DNA from: an uncultured Clostridia bacterium
GTDB taxonomy: Bacteria > Bacillota > Clostridia > Oscillospirales > Ruminococcaceae
Length of the DNA stretch: 47,242 nt
Assembly (NCBI GenBank): GCA_945873955.1
Contig: CAMCFA010000013.1
Location: 1 to 47,242 of the forward strand
Direction of reading: 5' to 3'
A program made the translations under genes and the position numbers. This document shows positions 40,846-47,242 of this stretch, one piece after another. The notes under the pieces were generated by a model that saw nothing but the letters and a program-made list of their open reading frames with translations, was not told the origin of the DNA and did no database searches. How positions within the stretch are numbered: the first letter of the stretch is position 1; each line of letters opens with the position of its first letter.

Positions 40846-42309
40846 CTATTCTTCGGACTCGGAGGTGGCTTCTAGAGTTCCCGCGGCGTCGGAGGTGGCT
40901 GCTTCCGCAGTTTCCGGCGCTATGTACTTTATCAGCAGCTCGCAGTCGTCGCTGCCTGTTTCTGCGGCAAGCCATGACTTAATGTGCTCGCAGTCGGAGT
41001 CGGAAAGCTCGCGGCTGGAATAACCGATAAGCAGCGTGTATTGCTTCTCGCTGTCTGAGATAACGCCGCAGCGGACGTTTTCAAGCTCAGTGAATATCTT
41101 CGCCGCCTTTTCTGAGAGCGCGGTGTAGTCCACCGTGTCTTTCAGCTCTGAGTTCTCGGTCTGCAAGCCGGTGATCTCCTCCTCGCAGCGGGAGAGGATC
41201 TGTTCCAGCTCGTCTATGCGGTTCTCCTGCAATGCAATGGTTATCTTGTCGGAATTGTCCTCGGTGGGGGTAATCATTTTGTTCTGGGTGACTATCAGCT
41301 TATAGCCGTCAAGCCCGTATTTCGGCATTTCCTGTTCCAGCATGGCTATCACGTCGTCGGATATCGGAGTTCCCACAAGTGAAACGGAAACCGTTTTGGC
41401 GGATTTATCGGCGCTGCTCTGCACCACCGAAGTGCCGGAGAACACGAATTCCTCCGATAAAAAGCTGGATATATTCTTGTCCATGACGGAGCTTATTACG
41501 GTGGAAGCTCCGAAGAAAATGCTGGGGACTGCCACAACTACCGTTATCGCGGCAACTGCGCGGTTTATCTTCTTCTGCTGCTTGTCGCTTACGTTGCGGT
41601 GATAGGGAACCCGCAGCAGCATCATTACTATCATGGTGGAAAGCGAAATGAACAGCGTGTTGATAAGGAACAGATACAGCGCGCCGAAGAAGAAGGTCGC
41701 CTGCATGGTCGCAAGCCCGTAGCCGGCGGTGCAAAGCGGCGGCATTAACGCAGTCGCGATAGCTACGCCGGGGATAACGTTGCTCTTTTTCTCACGGGTG
41801 TTGCCTATTGCTCCGGCGATACCGCCGAACAGGGCGATAAGCACGTCCCAGATAGTGGGGCTGGTGCGGGCTATCATTTCTGCGGTAGGGGAGTCCAGCG
41901 GGGAGATGAGAAAGTATATCGTGGAGCTGACAAGGCTTATCACCACCTGCGTGCCGAAACGCAGCAGCGCCCGGCGCAGCAGCCGCAGATCCCTAACCGC
42001 AAGTGAGTAGCCCATTGTCATGATACCGCTCATCAGCGGGGAGATAAGCATTGCACCTATGATAACAGCGGTGGAGTTAAGGTTCAGACCTATCGACGCA
42101 ATGAGAGCGGCTAACATCAGTATCCACATGTTCGGACCATGAATGACGGTGTTCTCCTGCATCATATCGTCGATCTCTTGATAGCTCATCATGCCGTCGT
42201 ACATATTCAGCAGGTCTTTAAAGAACTGCCGCAGACCGGTGCGCTTCTCTTTAATTTCTTTTTCTATGCCCTCGTCTATTTCATCTGCTTTTTCAGTGGT
42301 CTTGCTCAT
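40846..42309 (-). CDS. DUF389 / TIGR00341-family membrane protein
   Basis: A 487-residue protein. A charged cytosolic N-terminus (about 1-55) leads into the DUF389 core, with conserved segments GLNLNSTAVIIGAMLISPLMSGIM and GVAIATALMPPLCTAGYGLA and about seven membrane helices up to residue 270. The remaining ~215 residues are extramembrane and include a probable coiled coil (NRIDELEQILSRCEEEITGLQTENSELKDTV is split by few breaks) and an acidic Ala/Glu tail. Function is unknown for the family. GAGG precedes the ATG. It has its own consensus promoter, divergent from the aminotransferase. Confidence 0.88.
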   Translation of the reverse strand: MSKTTEKADEIDEGIEKEIKEKRTGLRQFFKDLLNMYDGMMSYQEIDDMMQENTVIHGPNMWILMLAALIASIGLNLNSTAVIIGAMLISPLMSGIMTMGYSLAVRDLRLLRRALLRFGTQVVISLVSSTIYFLISPLDSPTAEMIARTSPTIWDVLIALFGGIAGAIGNTREKKSNVIPGVAIATALMPPLCTAGYGLATMQATFFFGALYLFLINTLFISLSTMIVMMLLRVPYHRNVSDKQQKKINRAVAAITVVVAVPSIFFGASTVISSVMDKNISSFLSEEFVFSGTSVVQSSADKSAKTVSVSLVGTPISDDVIAMLEQEMPKYGLDGYKLIVTQNKMITPTEDNSDKITIALQENRIDELEQILSRCEEEITGLQTENSELKDTVDYTALSEKAAKIFTELENVRCGVISDSEKQYTLLIGYSSRELSDSDCEHIKSWLAAETGSDDCELLIKYIAPETAEAATSDAAGTLEATSESEE

Positions 42310-42354
42310 TATAATACCTCTTATGTCAGAAAATGTCGGTTCGTTTTCTCCTAA

Positions 42355-42383
42355 ATTATATCACTGTCACCGGGATATGTCAA
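42355..42383 (-). promoter_or_regulatory. DUF389 gene promoter
   Basis: Minus strand: TTGACA (42378-42383), 17 bases, TGATATAAT (-10 at 42355-42360). Both hexamers are perfect. Confidence 0.9.
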
Positions 42384-42416
42384 CAACAAAATTCACGTTC
42401 GGGGTGAAAATATGGC

Positions 42417-42445
42417 TTTACAATCGCGTGAGATTGTGATATAAT
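42417..42445 (+). promoter_or_regulatory. Aminotransferase/trpS promoter
   Basis: TTTACA (42417-42422), 17 bases ending TGTGA, TATAAT (42440-42445). Confidence 0.85.
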
Positions 42446-42496
42446 TACTTTGTGAATATTTTTGCGGCAGAAGCCGCAGATTGGAGTAATCATCAA

Positions 42497-43684
42497 ATGT
42501 TAAAGCCGTTTTCTGACCGTGTTTCCGGGCTTCAGCCGTCGGCGATACGGGAGATACTTAAATTCACGTCCGACCCGGAGGTCATCAGCTTTGCCGCCGG
42601 GAACCCCGCGCCGGAGGCTTTCCCTACCGACGTTATCGCGAAGCTCTCCGCGGACATCTTCCGGGAGGAACCGATAAACGCCCTGCAATATTCTATCACC
42701 GAGGGCTACCCCAAGCTGCGGGAGTGGCTGAGGGACGACCTCACGAAAAAGGGACTGTTCCACGACGGCGACCAGATAGTTATCACCAGCGGCGCGCAGC
42801 AGGCTATCGAAACTACGGCGAAGATACTCTGCAACGAGGGCGACGTTATCATCTGCGAGGACCCGGCGTTCGTCGGTTCGCTGAACGCGTTCAGAAGCTA
42901 CGGCGTCAAGCTGGCGGGAGTGCCTATGGACGACGACGGCATGATGACCGATAAGCTGGAGGAAACGCTGAAAGCCAATCCCACCACAAAGTTCATATAT
43001 ACCATACCGAATTTCCAGAACCCCACCGGAAAAACCACGACCCTGCAGCGCCGGAAAGAGATACTTGCGCTGGCGGAGAAGTACGGCGTGTATGTTCTGG
43101 AGGACAACCCCTACGGTGCGCTGCGGTTCGAGGGGGAGGACGTTCCCTCTATAAAGGAGCTTGATACCAAGGGTATCGTGCTGTACTGCGGAACGTTCTC
43201 AAAGACGCTTGCACCGGGACTTCGCGTGGGATATCTGCTGGGAGATTCGGAGATAGTCGCAAAGGCAGTTGTAGGGCTTCAGACCAGCACGGTACATACG
43301 AATATCTGGGCGCAAATGCTGGCTTACCGCTTCCTCACCACGGTAGATTTCGACGAACATCTGGAGCGGCTGCGCGGCATTTACCGCCACAAGTGCAAGC
43401 TCATGCTGGACGGGCTTAAAGCCGAGCTGCCGGAATTCATCAGCTTCACGCAGCCGCAGGGCGGTCTGTTTATCTGGGCAACTCTGCCGGAACGGTTCAA
43501 CATGAACGAATTCTGCAAGGGCGCTGTTCAGAAGAAGGTCGCGGTAGTTCCCGGCAACGCGTTCACCGCGGACGAAAATGCGGTTTCACACTCCTTCCGG
43601 CTGAATTACTCCACCCCGACGGACGAACAGATAGAAAAGGGCGTTAAGATACTCGGCGAAGCGGCAAAAACGCTGCTTGTTTAA
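42497..43684 (+). CDS. PLP-dependent class I/II aminotransferase (2-aminoadipate/MocR-like)
   Basis: A 395-residue fold-type I aminotransferase. It shows ISFAAGNPAPEAFP (N-terminal), LQYSITEGYPKLREWL, TSGAQQAIE (cofactor phosphate), YTIPNFQNPTG, and the Schiff-base lysine in GTFSKTLAPGLRVGY. This set is typical of the LysN/ARO8-like group related to the MocR catalytic domain, acting on aromatic or long-chain amino acids; no GntR DNA-binding domain is present. The start ATG 42497 is chosen for GGAG 13 bases upstream; the upstream frame lies within the leader. trpS follows after 20 bases. Confidence 0.9.
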   Translation: MLKPFSDRVSGLQPSAIREILKFTSDPEVISFAAGNPAPEAFPTDVIAKLSADIFREEPINALQYSITEGYPKLREWLRDDLTKKGLFHDGDQIVITSGAQQAIETTAKILCNEGDVIICEDPAFVGSLNAFRSYGVKLAGVPMDDDGMMTDKLEETLKANPTTKFIYTIPNFQNPTGKTTTLQRRKEILALAEKYGVYVLEDNPYGALRFEGEDVPSIKELDTKGIVLYCGTFSKTLAPGLRVGYLLGDSEIVAKAVVGLQTSTVHTNIWAQMLAYRFLTTVDFDEHLERLRGIYRHKCKLMLDGLKAELPEFISFTQPQGGLFIWATLPERFNMNEFCKGAVQKKVAVVPGNAFTADENAVSHSFRLNYSTPTDEQIEKGVKILGEAAKTLLV

Positions 43685-43704
43685 ATTAAGAAAGGACGAT
43701 AATT

Positions 43705-44703
43705 ATGGAAGAACAGAAAAAGAATATGCTGAGCCTTATTCAGCCGACAAACACACCACACCTCGGAAATTACCTCGGAGCAATGCAGAACTGGGTAAAG
43801 CTTCAGAATGATTATAACTGCTTCTTCGGTATCGCAGATCTTCACTCGATAACCGTCAGACAGGACCCGGTGAAGCTCCGCAATCAGATAAAGGAGAGCT
43901 ATGCGCTGCTTATTGCGGCGGGACTTGACCCGGAGAAATCCACCCTGTTCGTTCAGGGACACAACCCGAACCACGCGGAATTAAGCTGGATACTGTCCTG
44001 CTACACCCAGTTCGGCGAGCTGTCCAGAATGACCCAGTTCAAGGACAAGTCCGCAAAGCACCCGGACAATGTAAACGCGGGACTGTTCACCTACCCCGTG
44101 CTTATGGCGGCGGATATCCTGCTGTATCAGGCTGACCTTGTGCCTGTCGGTATCGACCAGAAGCAGCACTTAGAGCTTGCCCGGAATATCGCTCAGCGGT
44201 TCAACGGCATTTACGGCGACGTGTTCACCATGCCGGACGGCTACATCACAAAGACCACCGCAAAGGTGATGTCCCTGCAAGACCCGACAAAGAAGATGTC
44301 CAAGTCCGACGAGAACCCCAATGCCAGCGTGTGGATACTGGACGATAAGGACACGATAATCCGCAAGTTCAAGCGCGCCGTCACCGACAGCGAAACAGAG
44401 GTCTGCGCGCGTGAGGGCAAGGACGGAATTATCAACCTCATGTCGATTTATTCCGCTGTCACCGGCAAGAGCTTCGAAGAGATAGAGCAGGAATTCAAGG
44501 GCAAGGGCTACGGCGATTTCAAGGCGGCAGTCGGCGAGGCTACCGCGGATATGCTGGCGCCTATGCAGGCGGAATTCAAGCGCATTTTTGCGGATAAGGC
44601 TTACCTTGAGGGCTGCATGAAGCAGGGCGCGGAGAAGGCGTTCAAGGCTTCAAGGAAGACGCTCCAGAAGGTGCAGAAGAAGGTTGGGTTCGTTACGCTT
44701 TAA
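43705..44703 (+). CDS. trpS: Tryptophan--tRNA ligase
   Basis: A 332-residue class Ic synthetase. The HIGH-type motif is PTNTPHLGNYLGA (14-26), and KMSKS is intact at residues 197-201 (TKKMSKSDENP). The central region contains YPVLMAADILLYQADLVPVGIDQKQHLELARNIA, the tryptophan and ATP pocket typical of TrpRS. Length is normal. AAAGGA precedes the ATG. It is probably cotranscribed with the aminotransferase. No T-box leader is present in the 20-base gap. Confidence 0.97.
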   Translation: MEEQKKNMLSLIQPTNTPHLGNYLGAMQNWVKLQNDYNCFFGIADLHSITVRQDPVKLRNQIKESYALLIAAGLDPEKSTLFVQGHNPNHAELSWILSCYTQFGELSRMTQFKDKSAKHPDNVNAGLFTYPVLMAADILLYQADLVPVGIDQKQHLELARNIAQRFNGIYGDVFTMPDGYITKTTAKVMSLQDPTKKMSKSDENPNASVWILDDKDTIIRKFKRAVTDSETEVCAREGKDGIINLMSIYSAVTGKSFEEIEQEFKGKGYGDFKAAVGEATADMLAPMQAEFKRIFADKAYLEGCMKQGAEKAFKASRKTLQKVQKKVGFVTL

Positions 44704-44860
44704 GGCATAATGTCTGTATCAAATTTCCGCCAAAATACAGCCCGTATATGAAATTGGCGTATTTATACAATGCGTTTAGTCACAATGCCGAATTTTTATG
44801 CGAATAATTATCAGCCGTTTGTGATAACATACAAAAATACTGCAAATTTTCAATAAACAC

Positions 44861-44889
44861 TTGCATTTTCACGGCGTTTCTGCTAAAAT
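44861..44889 (+). promoter_or_regulatory. rpmB promoter
   Basis: TTGCAT (44861-44866), 17 bases, TGCTAAAAT (-10 at 44884-44889). Upstream, 44704-44860 is AT-rich and holds only a weak 6-bp stem (CGCCAA/TTGGCG) after trpS. Confidence 0.75.
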
Positions 44890-44935
44890 ATTATACGTTA
44901 CTGAAAAAATTCAATCAGAGAGGTAGGTGCTTCAA

Positions 44936-45124
44936 ATGGCAAAATGTGAAATCTGCGGCAAGAGCGTTTCCTTCGGTATCAAGGTTTCTCACTCTCACAG
45001 ACGCAGCAACAGAACCTATAAGCCCAATGTCAAGAAGGTTAAAGCAATCGTGAACGGCACTCCCTGCAGAGTAAATGCCTGCACACGCTGCCTGCGCTCC
45101 GGTCTTGTACAGAGAGCTATATAA
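44936..45124 (+). CDS. rpmB: 50S ribosomal protein L28
   Basis: A 62-residue ribosomal protein with MAKCEICGKSVSFGIKVSHS at the start, an RRSNRTYKPNVKKV core, and CTRCLRSGLV near the end. Two CxxC pairs identify the zinc-binding (C+) form. The ATG at 44936 is preferred over a TTG nine bases earlier; GAGAGGTAGGTG lies upstream. It is monocistronic, with its own promoter and terminator. Confidence 0.97.
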   Translation: MAKCEICGKSVSFGIKVSHSHRRSNRTYKPNVKKVKAIVNGTPCRVNACTRCLRSGLVQRAI

Positions 45125-45158
45125 TTAACTTGACAAAAGTTATTGGTTACAGAAATTT

Positions 45159-45182
45159 TTCCCTGTCGGTTTCGGCGGGGAA
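45159..45182 (+). terminator. rpmB terminator
   Basis: TTCCCTGTCG and CGGCGGGGAA form a 10-bp stem with two G-U pairs around GTTT, followed by TTTTCTCATTT. Confidence 0.85.
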
Positions 45183-45225
45183 TTTTCTCATTTATCCGGA
45201 ATTGTAAATTATTTCTCATAACCTC

Positions 45226-45264
45226 TTGACAAAACACAATAATCAGACTATACTGTATATACAG
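45226..45264 (+). promoter_or_regulatory. ABC transporter promoter with palindromic operator
   Basis: TTGACA (45226-45231), 17 bases, TATACT (45249-45254). The perfect palindrome CTGTATATACAG (45253-45264) overlaps the -10 end and start site, flanked by TATA/GTATA. This position suits a repressor, for example of the GntR/YtrA type, but no such gene adjoins. Confidence 0.75.
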
Positions 45265-45313
45265 CGTATAAACAGCGGGCAAGTCTTGGGACATAATGAA
45301 TAAAGCGATGCAT

Positions 45314-45366
45314 ACCAAATTCAGACCTGCGAGCTGCCGCGTTAGAGCGGGGCGAATTTGGTTTTT
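45314..45366 (+). terminator. Terminator-like hairpin in the ABC leader (possible attenuator)
   Basis: ACCAAATTC (45314-45322) pairs exactly with GAATTTGGT (45354-45362), directly followed by TTTT. An inner CCGC/GCGG stem lies in the loop. It sits between promoter and start codon, about 50 bases before the gene. Confidence 0.65.
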
Positions 45367-45412
45367 CAGCTTTTCCCCGGACGTGCTGAATATATCGGAA
45401 AGGGTGAATCTA

Positions 45413-46312
45413 TTGGTAAGAATACGCAATCTTTACAAAAAATACGGCGCATTCCCTGTCCTGCGCGGACTAAGCATGGATATCGAAAAGGGCGACGTGT
45501 ACGGCTTTCTGGGGCGGAACGGCTGCGGAAAGACCACTACCATGAACATAATCACGAACATTATCCCTAAGGACGAGGGCGAGATAACCCTCGGAAGCGG
45601 GCAGCCGATAAAGATAGGCTACCTGCCGGAAAGCCCTATGATATACGGCTACATGACCTCACGGGAGTACCTCTCATATATCGCAGCCTGCTGCAAGTAC
45701 GAGGGCGATATCCCCGCCAGAGTGAACGAGGTGCTGGATATCGTGGGTCTGACGAAAGCCGCTGACCGCCGCGCAAAGGGCTATTCCAGAGGAATGACCC
45801 AGCGGCTGGGCATGGGCGCCGCGATAATCGGCAACCCGGAGCTGCTTATTTTCGACGAGCCGACCTCGGCGCTTGACCCGGAGGGTCGTGCGGAGGTCAT
45901 TGAGATAATCGAGCGGCTGAAAGGCATGGGCAGCACTATTGTGCTTTCCACCCATATCCTGTCGGACGTTGAGCGCGTGGCGAACCGCATTGGTATCATG
46001 CGTAACGGTGTTCTAGCCGAGGAAGGCGGTCTGGAGGATATCCTGCGGAAATACGCCGGGGACGTGGTTCATCTTAAAGTCAGAGGGCTTACCGACGAGA
46101 TGAAGATAAAGCTGCTGACGGTGGACTTCGCAAGGGCGGAGTTCAACGACATGAACAACACCTTCCGCTTCGGCACTGACAACGCGGAGGAATGCTCCCG
46201 CAGGCTGATACGGCTGCTGGCGGATAACGACATGTCCGCGGAGAACCTGAGGATCGGCACCGCGAGCCTTGAAGAAGTGTTCAGAAAGGTGGTGGACAGC
46301 AATGCAGGTTAA
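45413..46312 (+). CDS. ABC transporter ATP-binding protein
   Basis: A 299-residue ATPase of the YtrB/CcmA/DRA export group. Walker A is GRNGCGKTT (34-42), the signature is YSRGMTQRL (124-132) in place of LSGGQ, and Walker B is LLIFDEP (144-150), followed by the H-loop STHIL. The C-terminal ~85 residues are the extra domain seen in this subgroup. The start is TTG 45413 with GGAAAGGGTG upstream; the open frame continues back to 45296, but that would place coding sequence across the terminator-like hairpin and gives an unfamiliar N-terminus. It overlaps the permease gene by 11 bases. Confidence 0.88.
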   Translation: MVRIRNLYKKYGAFPVLRGLSMDIEKGDVYGFLGRNGCGKTTTMNIITNIIPKDEGEITLGSGQPIKIGYLPESPMIYGYMTSREYLSYIAACCKYEGDIPARVNEVLDIVGLTKAADRRAKGYSRGMTQRLGMGAAIIGNPELLIFDEPTSALDPEGRAEVIEIIERLKGMGSTIVLSTHILSDVERVANRIGIMRNGVLAEEGGLEDILRKYAGDVVHLKVRGLTDEMKIKLLTVDFARAEFNDMNNTFRFGTDNAEECSRRLIRLLADNDMSAENLRIGTASLEEVFRKVVDSNAG

Positions 46313-47144
46313 ATACGGCTTCAAAAAGGAATGGCTGCAATTCACCCGAACCTTCAGACTTGGCGGTATCCTGCTTGGAATTCTGTCGTTCTCAATTGCT
46401 GACCCGCTGATGTACTGGGCGCTGGATCTGATGATGAAAACGGTGATGTCCCCAATGGGTTCTGTCGGAGTAACCGGGGCTGACGCTTTCGCGGAGGTCG
46501 CTGGCATCTTCGGCGACGCCAGCTTGGTTTTCTCCGGGACTATGGCGGAATTCTGCTCCACATCGCTACTGATTGTCATGCTGGTGCTGATGTCGCCCTG
46601 CGGCGGCGAACAGAAAAAGCGCGCGACTATAATCCCGTCCTGCGCCGGTCTGGAATTCTCCAGCTATCTTATTCCGAAGTATGTCCTCTATCCGGGTACG
46701 GTGTTCGCGGCTTCGTTTATCGCATGCTGTATTTCCGGCGGGCTGTGCAACGCGCTGTTTTCCAGCGGCAAGGTAGAGTTCGGAATGATACTTCTGGCGG
46801 CTTTGATGTGCGCTGTGTTCATGACGTTCTATATTGTTGTGTATATGTCTATCGGACTTTGCAGCAGCCGTCCGGGGGTTGTTACGGTGCTGATGTATAT
46901 CGGCATATCTCTGGTGCAGATAATCCTGACCTCGCTCGACCTGACGAAGTTCCACCCACTGACGCTGCGGTCGCTGGTCACCAGCGAGATGTTCGCGGAG
47001 GACTTCGTGCTGGCGGACAATGCGGCAAGCATTGCGGTAGGTATCGCGCTGTCGGTGGTGATAGGCGTGATGATGTATATCCTTACGCTGACGGTGCTTA
47101 AAGGCACTAAGATCAACAATCAAGAGGATAAACCGGAGTTCTGA
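46302..47144 (+). CDS. ABC transporter permease
   Basis: A 280-residue protein with about six membrane helices (LGGILLGILSFSIADPLMYWAL; TSLLIVMLVLMSPC; YPGTVFAASFIACCISGGL; MILLAALMCAVFMTFYIVVY; VVTVLMYIGISLVQIIL; IAVGIALSVVIGVMMYILTL). The layout is that of ABC-2-type permeases paired with YtrB-like ATPases. The N-terminus is a short basic segment (KYGFKKEWLQFTRTFR). AAAGGTGG precedes ATG 46302, which lies inside the ATPase gene. Substrate unknown; export of a peptide, lipid or drug is typical of the group. Confidence 0.85.
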   Translation: MQVKYGFKKEWLQFTRTFRLGGILLGILSFSIADPLMYWALDLMMKTVMSPMGSVGVTGADAFAEVAGIFGDASLVFSGTMAEFCSTSLLIVMLVLMSPCGGEQKKRATIIPSCAGLEFSSYLIPKYVLYPGTVFAASFIACCISGGLCNALFSSGKVEFGMILLAALMCAVFMTFYIVVYMSIGLCSSRPGVVTVLMYIGISLVQIILTSLDLTKFHPLTLRSLVTSEMFAEDFVLADNAASIAVGIALSVVIGVMMYILTLTVLKGTKINNQEDKPEF

Positions 47145-47145
47145 G

Positions 47146-47218
47146 CTTCGGCGAATGATAAGGGAATATAAATTGTAATTTAACGGTGCACAAACGGCGC
47201 GTTACTCTCTCGCCGAAG
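47146..47218. repeat. Inverted repeat at the right window edge
   Basis: CTTCGGCGA (47146-47154) and TCGCCGAAG (47210-47218) flank 55 bases that include the 15-nt motif shared with the left edge (47168-47182). It begins two bases after the permease stop. It could be a terminator without U-tract or a small palindromic repeat element. Confidence 0.45.
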
Positions 47219-47242
47219 TGCGTGATATCAGTGAAGTGACCT

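Noticed and set aside
43685-43704. T-box leader for trpS
   Set aside because: Only 20 bases separate it from the aminotransferase gene, and the upstream promoter region of that gene has no T-box (TGGNACC) sequence.
45296-45412. 39-codon N-terminal extension of the ABC ATPase
   Set aside because: It runs through a terminator-like hairpin, lacks a good ribosome site and gives sequence unlike ABC ATPase starts. TTG 45413 has a proper ribosome site.
1-47242. tRNA or rRNA genes, prophage or insertion sequences
   Set aside because: No tRNA-like cloverleaf with a GTTCGA-type arm, no rRNA sequence, and no transposase, integrase or phage structural gene was found on reading both strands.

Overview
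The window looks like a chromosomal segment of a Gram-positive anaerobe of the class Clostridia, most like Ruminococcaceae/Oscillospiraceae. This is an inference from gene content. It has lipoprotein rather than outer-membrane export signals, a PadR/DUF1700/DUF4097 operon, an ECF-type ThiW/ThiT vitamin uptake pair, a CIRCE-controlled htpG, Zn-ribbon L28, and SigA-type promoters with a 17 bp spacer and an extended -10. I see no tRNA, rRNA, CRISPR array, insertion sequence or prophage gene.

Layout. 1-6.5 kb: minus-strand operon purB-recJ-relA-metallo-beta-lactamase-fold hydrolase. 6.7-10.3 kb: PadR regulator, a DUF1700 membrane protein and two DUF4097 proteins, under a promoter/operator module present in two tandem copies. 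10.4-10.8 kb: a compact locus encoding a 27-residue hydrophobic peptide and a convergent antisense RNA. It has the geometry of a par/Fst-type type I toxin-antitoxin system and is the most striking element here. 10.8-17.9 kb: glmU-pncA, a PH-domain membrane protein, and an operon of two paralogous parvulin-like lipoproteins with an Orn/Lys/Arg-decarboxylase-family enzyme. 18.1-25.4 kb: a BMP-family binding lipoprotein, a MetRS with a degenerate KMSKS loop, an alpha/beta hydrolase, and a large sensor with two binding domains plus GGDEF and EAL domains. 25.9-29.2 kb: GH13 glycosidase, an internally duplicated membrane protein and dprA.

29.25-35.85 kb is a thiamine region. A TPP riboswitch with a terminator precedes thiD-thiC. 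A second structured leader of no class I recognise precedes thiW-thiM-thiE, and thiT lies nearby. No thiazole synthase genes (thiG/S/F/H) are present, so the set reads as pyrimidine synthesis (ThiC, ThiD), thiazole salvage (ThiW, ThiM), coupling (ThiE) and thiamine uptake (ThiT). A zinc-ribbon membrane protein and a cytidine-deaminase-like protein are interspersed.

35.9-47.2 kb: an AAC(3)-family acetyltransferase, htpG with a perfect CIRCE element, an array of six perfect intergenic hairpins, a TerY-C-like zinc protein with a Sel1-repeat protein, a DUF389 membrane protein, a class I aminotransferase, trpS, rpmB, and an ABC transporter pair. The ABC pair follows a palindromic operator-like site and a terminator-like leader hairpin. 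Start codons were set by Shine-Dalgarno position; several differ from the longest open frame (TTG for recJ and the ABC ATPase, GTG for thiD and the TerY-C protein).
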